A stretch of DNA of 8,824 nt, taken from the NCBI GenBank assembly GCA_049297855.1, contig JBAQVB010000043.1, forward strand, positions 1 through 8,824, in the 5' to 3' direction. Positions 5,764 to 8,824 of the stretch are shown here, one piece after another. The notes beneath the pieces were generated by a model. It made no database searches. It saw nothing but the letters and a program-made list of their open reading frames with translations, and had not been told where the DNA came from. The stretch is from CAXYVX01 sp049297855 (GTDB lineage Bacteria > Patescibacteriota > Saccharimonadia > Saccharimonadales > Saccharimonadaceae). The translations under genes and the position numbers were made by a program. Positions within the stretch are counted from its first letter, which is position 1. Each line of letters opens with the position of its first letter.

Positions 5764-6156
5764 TTCTTTCCCTCCCGGAGCATTCGCCCCTATATGTTCG
5801 TAGCACTATGTATGCTACGGCAAATTAGAACTCGACCAATTTCGAGTCCTCCCCGCCTGTAATCTTCGTAAAAACCACAAGTTCGGGAAAACTCGAACTG
5901 CATATCCAAATTATTAAACTACTGAACTTTCATGGTTGAAAACTCAATCGCGCTGAACGGAATTGTTCAAAACTATGAGATTTCAAAATTATTCGTATAA
6001 ATTACTTAATGAAATATGTGCCACCTGATCAATTTGTCTCTCGATCAATATAGCCAACATTGTAGCACTATTTATCATTTATGTCAATAGTTGGATTATG
6101 AAAAATAATTTTATCATATCGTTATACGAACGTTTGTCACTGAATTTCCCCGTATA
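5764..6156. other. Gene-free stretch with short repeats, AT-rich on the right, upstream of der
   Basis: No credible ORF or RNA gene is seen. Short hairpins are present. One is CGTAGCA-loop-TGCTACG (5799-5819, perfect 7 bp). Others are ACTCGA-loop-TCGAGT (5830-5847), AGTTCG-loop-CGAACT (about 5879-5898) and TGAAC-loop-GTTCA (5954-5969). CTGCATATCCAA (5898-5909) is the exact inverse of 5372-5383. GTAGCACTAT occurs at 5800 and again at 6062. TTCGTATAA (5992-6000) is the inverse of TTATACGAA (6122-6130). Right of about 5900 the DNA turns AT-rich, which looks like chromosomal promoter DNA rather than the structured island. Confidence 0.5.
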
Positions 6157-6165
6157 TGCTATAAT
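6157..6165 (+). promoter_or_regulatory. Extended -10 promoter of der (near-leaderless)
   Basis: TGCTATAAT is a perfect extended -10 (TGnTATAAT) ending 9 nt before the ATG at 6175. The predicted start near 6172 leaves a leader of about 3 nt and no room for an SD. There is no good -35 at 17 bp. TTGTCA occurs at 6134-6139, but at 20 bp spacing. Confidence 0.65.
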
Positions 6166-6174
6166 AATCGCACT

Positions 6175-7602
6175 ATGGCAAATCAAAAACTCCCGGTCGT
6201 CGCGCTGGTCGGCGCTACCAACGCCGGCAAATCTTCGCTGTTCAACCGGCTGATCGGCCGCCAAGAATCGATCGTGGCGCGTGAGGCCGGAACAACGCGC
6301 GACAGCGTGGCGCGCGTCGCCGCCGACGAAGCTTACGCCGAATCACGCAACGGCCGGCACGAGCAAAAACCATTCTTACTAATCGACACGGCCGGATTAA
6401 AAGATCCGACCGACGCTTTTGAGGCGACAATTCAGGACCAAATTGACGACGCGGTGGCCAACGCCGACGTGATTTTATTTGTGGCCGATCGCACTCTATT
6501 ACCGGACGAAAACGATCGCCGTTTTGCCAAGAATTTATTGCGCTCAAAAAAACCGGTCGCGCTATTACTCAACAAATCCGACCTGCGCGAAGCTCAAAAC
6601 CTGGACGAATTCCGTCGCCTCGGCATATCGGACATCATCGCAACTTCGGCCGAACACGCCACCGGTCTGTTGGAACTACGCGAATTCATCCGCGATCATG
6701 TTCCGGCCACCAAATTAAATAATGACGATGATACGCTAAAAGTGGCGCTTATCGGTCGGCCAAACGTCGGCAAATCATTTTTGTTTAACACTTTGGCCGG
6801 CAAACAGCAAGCTGTGGTGGCGAATTTAGCCGGCACAACGCGCGATCTCAACCGCGTGCAACTGAAATATCATGGCCAAAGCATTGAAATGATCGACACT
6901 GCCGGCGTGCGTCGCCCGGGTAAAATTGAACGTGGCATCGAGAAATTTTCCGTCCTACGCACGACATCCGCCATCGATGAAGCCGATATTTGTTTGTTGC
7001 TGACCGACGTTAACGATCTCGCGACGGCAATGGATCAAAAATTGGCCGGCATGATCAGCGACGCGGGCAAGGGTTTGCTTCTGGTCGTGTCAAAATGGGA
7101 TGCAGTCGAGGGCAAGGACGCCTTCACGCGCGACGCTTTAGCGCCGAAAATCCGCCAAAACTTTGATTTCATTCCCTGGGCGCCACTCATTTTCACGAGC
7201 GCCATAACGGGGCAAAACGTCAGCAAAATTTTTGACATTTTGCTACAAATCCGCGATAATCGCGTAGTCAAAATCCCAACGCGACAGTTGAATGATACAC
7301 TGGCGAAATTGGTTCAAAAACATCCGCCGGCTGGCCTGAAAAACACGCATCCGAAGTTTCGCTACGTGGTCCAAAGTGATGTCAACCCGCCGTGGTTCAT
7401 CATTTATGGTAGCAATTTTAAATTTATCCATTGGAGCTACAAACGTTACCTAGAATCGCAATTCCGCGAAGCGTTCGGCTTCACCGGCACGCCAATTAAA
7501 TTTAGCTTTCGCGATGAAAAACAGTTGCGCGACAATCGCGAACGAGGCAACCGCTACGACAAAAATGGTCGCGATATCAGCGGCCATAACGGACGCACGT
7601 GA
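6175..7602 (+). CDS. der: Ribosome assembly GTPase Der (EngA)
   Basis: A 475-residue protein with the full Der layout of two GTPase domains and a C-terminal KH-like domain. Domain 1 has GATNAGKS (13-20), GTTRD (39-43), DTAG (71-74) and NKSD (133-136). Domain 2 has GRPNVGKS (194-201), GTTRD (220-224), DTAG (241-244) and SKWD (306-309). The diagnostic DTAGVRRPGKIERGIEKFS stretch starts at 241. The KH-like part runs over about 365-460 (ending with FGFTGTPIKFSFR) and is followed by a short basic tail. Der binds the 50S subunit precursor and supports its maturation in a GTP-dependent way. The second G4 motif reads SKWD where the family usually has NKxD, a mild but noteworthy substitution. The start is fixed by the extended -10 box 9 nt upstream. 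It lies alone in its transcription unit. Confidence 0.97.
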   Translation: MANQKLPVVALVGATNAGKSSLFNRLIGRQESIVAREAGTTRDSVARVAADEAYAESRNGRHEQKPFLLIDTAGLKDPTDAFEATIQDQIDDAVANADVILFVADRTLLPDENDRRFAKNLLRSKKPVALLLNKSDLREAQNLDEFRRLGISDIIATSAEHATGLLELREFIRDHVPATKLNNDDDTLKVALIGRPNVGKSFLFNTLAGKQQAVVANLAGTTRDLNRVQLKYHGQSIEMIDTAGVRRPGKIERGIEKFSVLRTTSAIDEADICLLLTDVNDLATAMDQKLAGMISDAGKGLLLVVSKWDAVEGKDAFTRDALAPKIRQNFDFIPWAPLIFTSAITGQNVSKIFDILLQIRDNRVVKIPTRQLNDTLAKLVQKHPPAGLKNTHPKFRYVVQSDVNPPWFIIYGSNFKFIHWSYKRYLESQFREAFGFTGTPIKFSFRDEKQLRDNRERGNRYDKNGRDISGHNGRT

Positions 7603-7627
7603 TGACCGTAAGTTCCGACGAATTGGT

Positions 7628-7656
7628 TTGCTAAAAATAACATCATCCGCTATACT
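7628..7656 (+). promoter_or_regulatory. Promoter between der and the C-terminal edge gene
   Basis: TTGCTA (7628-7633) and TATACT (7651-7656) are 17 bp apart. The predicted start is near 7663. A further TGCTATGTT (extended -10-like, 7662-7670) overlaps it. The spacing from TATACT to the ATG at 7666 equals that from the der -10 to its ATG, so a short leaderless ORF may be made first; the main ORF begins at 7758. Confidence 0.55.
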
Positions 7657-7665
7657 GTTTATGCT

Positions 7666-7770
7666 ATGTTAGGCGGAGTTGTTAATTTTGTATCGAACCA
7701 ACGAAAATGGGGCTTTGTCGCGCTCAATGCGTTTATAAGTTTTACGGGAACTGATTTATGCCTGATCTAG
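7666..7770 (+). CDS. Possible leaderless 34-codon upstream ORF overlapping the next start
   Basis: ATG at 7666 lies 9 nt after TATACT, the same geometry as der and similar to the gene at 2970. The frame runs MLGGVVNFVSNQRKWGFVAL and stops at TAG 7768-7770, 11 nt past the ATG of the larger gene in another frame. It has no recognisable domain. It could be a regulatory upstream ORF coupling translation to the gene at 7758, or chance. Confidence 0.25.
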   Translation: MLGGVVNFVSNQRKWGFVALNAFISFTGTDLCLI

Positions 7771-8824
7771 ATTACGATCCAAAGGACGATCTGGAACATG
7801 TTGACTATTCGCAGCCGATCGACCATTCCGCCGGCTCTGAACCGTCCAGTTATTTAAGTAGTCGCGAACACGCCCAAAATCCGAATCCCGGCCAACAGAA
7901 CGAAAATAATATCACTAATCCTGATGTCCTCTCTAAGCGCGAAAATACCGCCAGTGGTTCGGGGAGTGGAACTGGTGCCAATCCACAAATGGCTAGTGAT
8001 GGATATTACCGTAGAAACGTTCGTCAGCATAGTCCATCCTCCGCCGCCGCGAAAAAAATTCTGAAAAAATTTATTCAGCGTTATGGTGGCGGCATCTTAG
8101 TTGGTGGGTTAGCGGGCGGCAGCTTTCTGGGAGTAATTCTGGGTGGGCCAAGCCTATTGTTAGATAATTTTGCTCATGTTATGGAAACTAAATTTGACAC
8201 TGCGTCACAAGGTATTAAGCGTAAGGCAACCTCAGTATTGAAGTGCACTTTCAATGCTGAATGCCGAAAAAAGACACCGCTGGCTAAATTTACAAAGAAA
8301 GTAGCCGACGGCCTGAAAAACAACCACGCCAAATTAGTCGACGCAAAAACCGGCAAAGAGATCACCGATCCGAGTGATCCGAACAACGCGCCACCGGGCG
8401 ACGACATCGCAATCGACACGACCGACGGCACAGTCAATAAGGATAATGTCGAAGGTTTAACAAGCTCCAAACCAGCTCTCGAAAACACTTTAGCATCAGC
8501 CACGCCTGGCGTCGAAGGGTCAAACACAACTCACGGCGACGGCACCGCTGAAAACGTGGAAAATCGTCTCAAAATTGATAAGGATACAACCGCGCACAAT
8601 CAAGAGGACGATCCTAACAAGCCGAGCGACGAAGACATCAAAAAAAATCGTCAGGCCATGGTGGATGACGGTACTACTAGCCCCGATGTAGTTGGCGCAG
8701 ACGAACATTCAGTGCAGGCCGCATCCAATTCCAAGATGCTGGATGTCGTCAATAACGGCAGCCCCAAAGCACCCGGCACCGACAGTAAAGCCGCCAACGA
8801 GGAAGACCCCAATAAATCATTTGA
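7758..8824 (+). CDS. Large single-helix membrane protein, C-terminus cut by window edge
   Basis: The frame starts at ATG 7758, directly after an in-frame TGA (7752-7754), and is open for 355 codons to the edge. The first 100 residues are polar and rich in Asn, Ser, Gly and Pro, probably disordered. A basic stretch (AAAKKILKKFIQRY) leads into a Gly-rich hydrophobic helix at about 110-135 (GGGILVGGLAGGSFLGVILG). Next comes a charged stretch: FAHVMETKFDTASQGIKRKA, a Cys pair in LKCTFNAECRKK, then FTKKVADGLKNNHAKLV. From about residue 195 the chain is acidic and low-complexity (Asp, Asn, Pro, Thr). The segment after the helix reminds me of large Saccharibacteria proteins found near type IV secretion-like genes; that link is from memory and not shown here. 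No strong SD is seen, only GGGAA 8 nt upstream. Coding is confident, function unknown. Confidence 0.85.
   Translation, partial: MPDLDYDPKDDLEHVDYSQPIDHSAGSEPSSYLSSREHAQNPNPGQQNENNITNPDVLSKRENTASGSGSGTGANPQMASDGYYRRNVRQHSPSSAAAKKILKKFIQRYGGGILVGGLAGGSFLGVILGGPSLLLDNFAHVMETKFDTASQGIKRKATSVLKCTFNAECRKKTPLAKFTKKVADGLKNNHAKLVDAKTGKEITDPSDPNNAPPGDDIAIDTTDGTVNKDNVEGLTSSKPALENTLASATPGVEGSNTTHGDGTAENVENRLKIDKDTTAHNQEDDPNKPSDEDIKKNRQAMVDDGTTSPDVVGADEHSVQAASNSKMLDVVNNGSPKAPGTDSKAANEEDPNKSF

Noticed and set aside
4578..6174. Group I or II intron, retron or CRISPR explanation for the structured region
   Set aside because: No intron-encoded protein, reverse transcriptase, domain V-like hairpin or regularly spaced repeat is visible.
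6079..6264. 61-codon minus-strand frame over the der start
   Set aside because: It crosses the der promoter and first codons with no SD; a shadow frame.
8174..8708. Minus-strand frames at 8174-8527 and 8520-8708
   Set aside because: Antisense to the continuous plus-strand frame starting at 7758, with no start signals.

Overview
The window looks like chromosome of a Patescibacteria/CPR bacterium, most likely of the Saccharibacteria (TM7) lineage. This rests on remembered family resemblance and is not proven. The signs are several long lineage-specific membrane proteins with no named function, very short predicted leaders (a -10 box 6-10 nt before the ATG), and TGA used as a normal stop, which argues against the Gracilibacteria/Absconditabacteria code.

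Layout. Positions 1-1352 (minus) hold a membrane-anchored PEGA-domain protein that runs off the left edge. It is divergent, across a 121-bp promoter region, from 1474-2931 (plus): a protein with a long basic, probably disordered N-terminus, one membrane helix and an exported DUF4367-like domain. Next, from its own extended -10 promoter, comes a four-helix membrane protein (2970-4577, plus). Positions 6175-7602 (plus) encode Der/EngA, the double GTPase of 50S ribosome assembly and the only well-known housekeeping gene here. The last gene (7758 to the right edge, plus) is a large single-helix protein, open at the edge, that resembles Saccharibacteria proteins of unknown role.

The unusual part is the 1.6 kb between 4577 and 6175, which has no large gene. 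Its minus strand carries a complete type III hammerhead ribozyme (5126-5184): cleavage triplet GUC, core CUGAUGA and GAAA, and all three stems formed. The strand and design match the ribozymes of plant-virus satellite RNAs. Around it is a chain of compact hairpins. Three have GNRA tetraloops and two have G-U pairs that work only on the minus strand, so the region appears to be an RNA transcribed leftward. About 170 nt downstream of the cleavage site lies a 64-codon two-helix membrane protein ORF (4819-5013, minus). It has a strong Shine-Dalgarno (SD) sequence folded into a 7-bp hairpin. Further small SD-led ORFs lie upstream on the same strand (5405-5763).

The use of SD sequences, the different codon choice and the isolated inverted and direct repeats set this island apart from the flanking genes and suggest acquired or mobile DNA. 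A working model is a leftward transcript that the hammerhead cuts, leaving a 5'-OH mRNA with a structured leader for the small membrane protein. No integrase, transposase or reverse transcriptase is visible.
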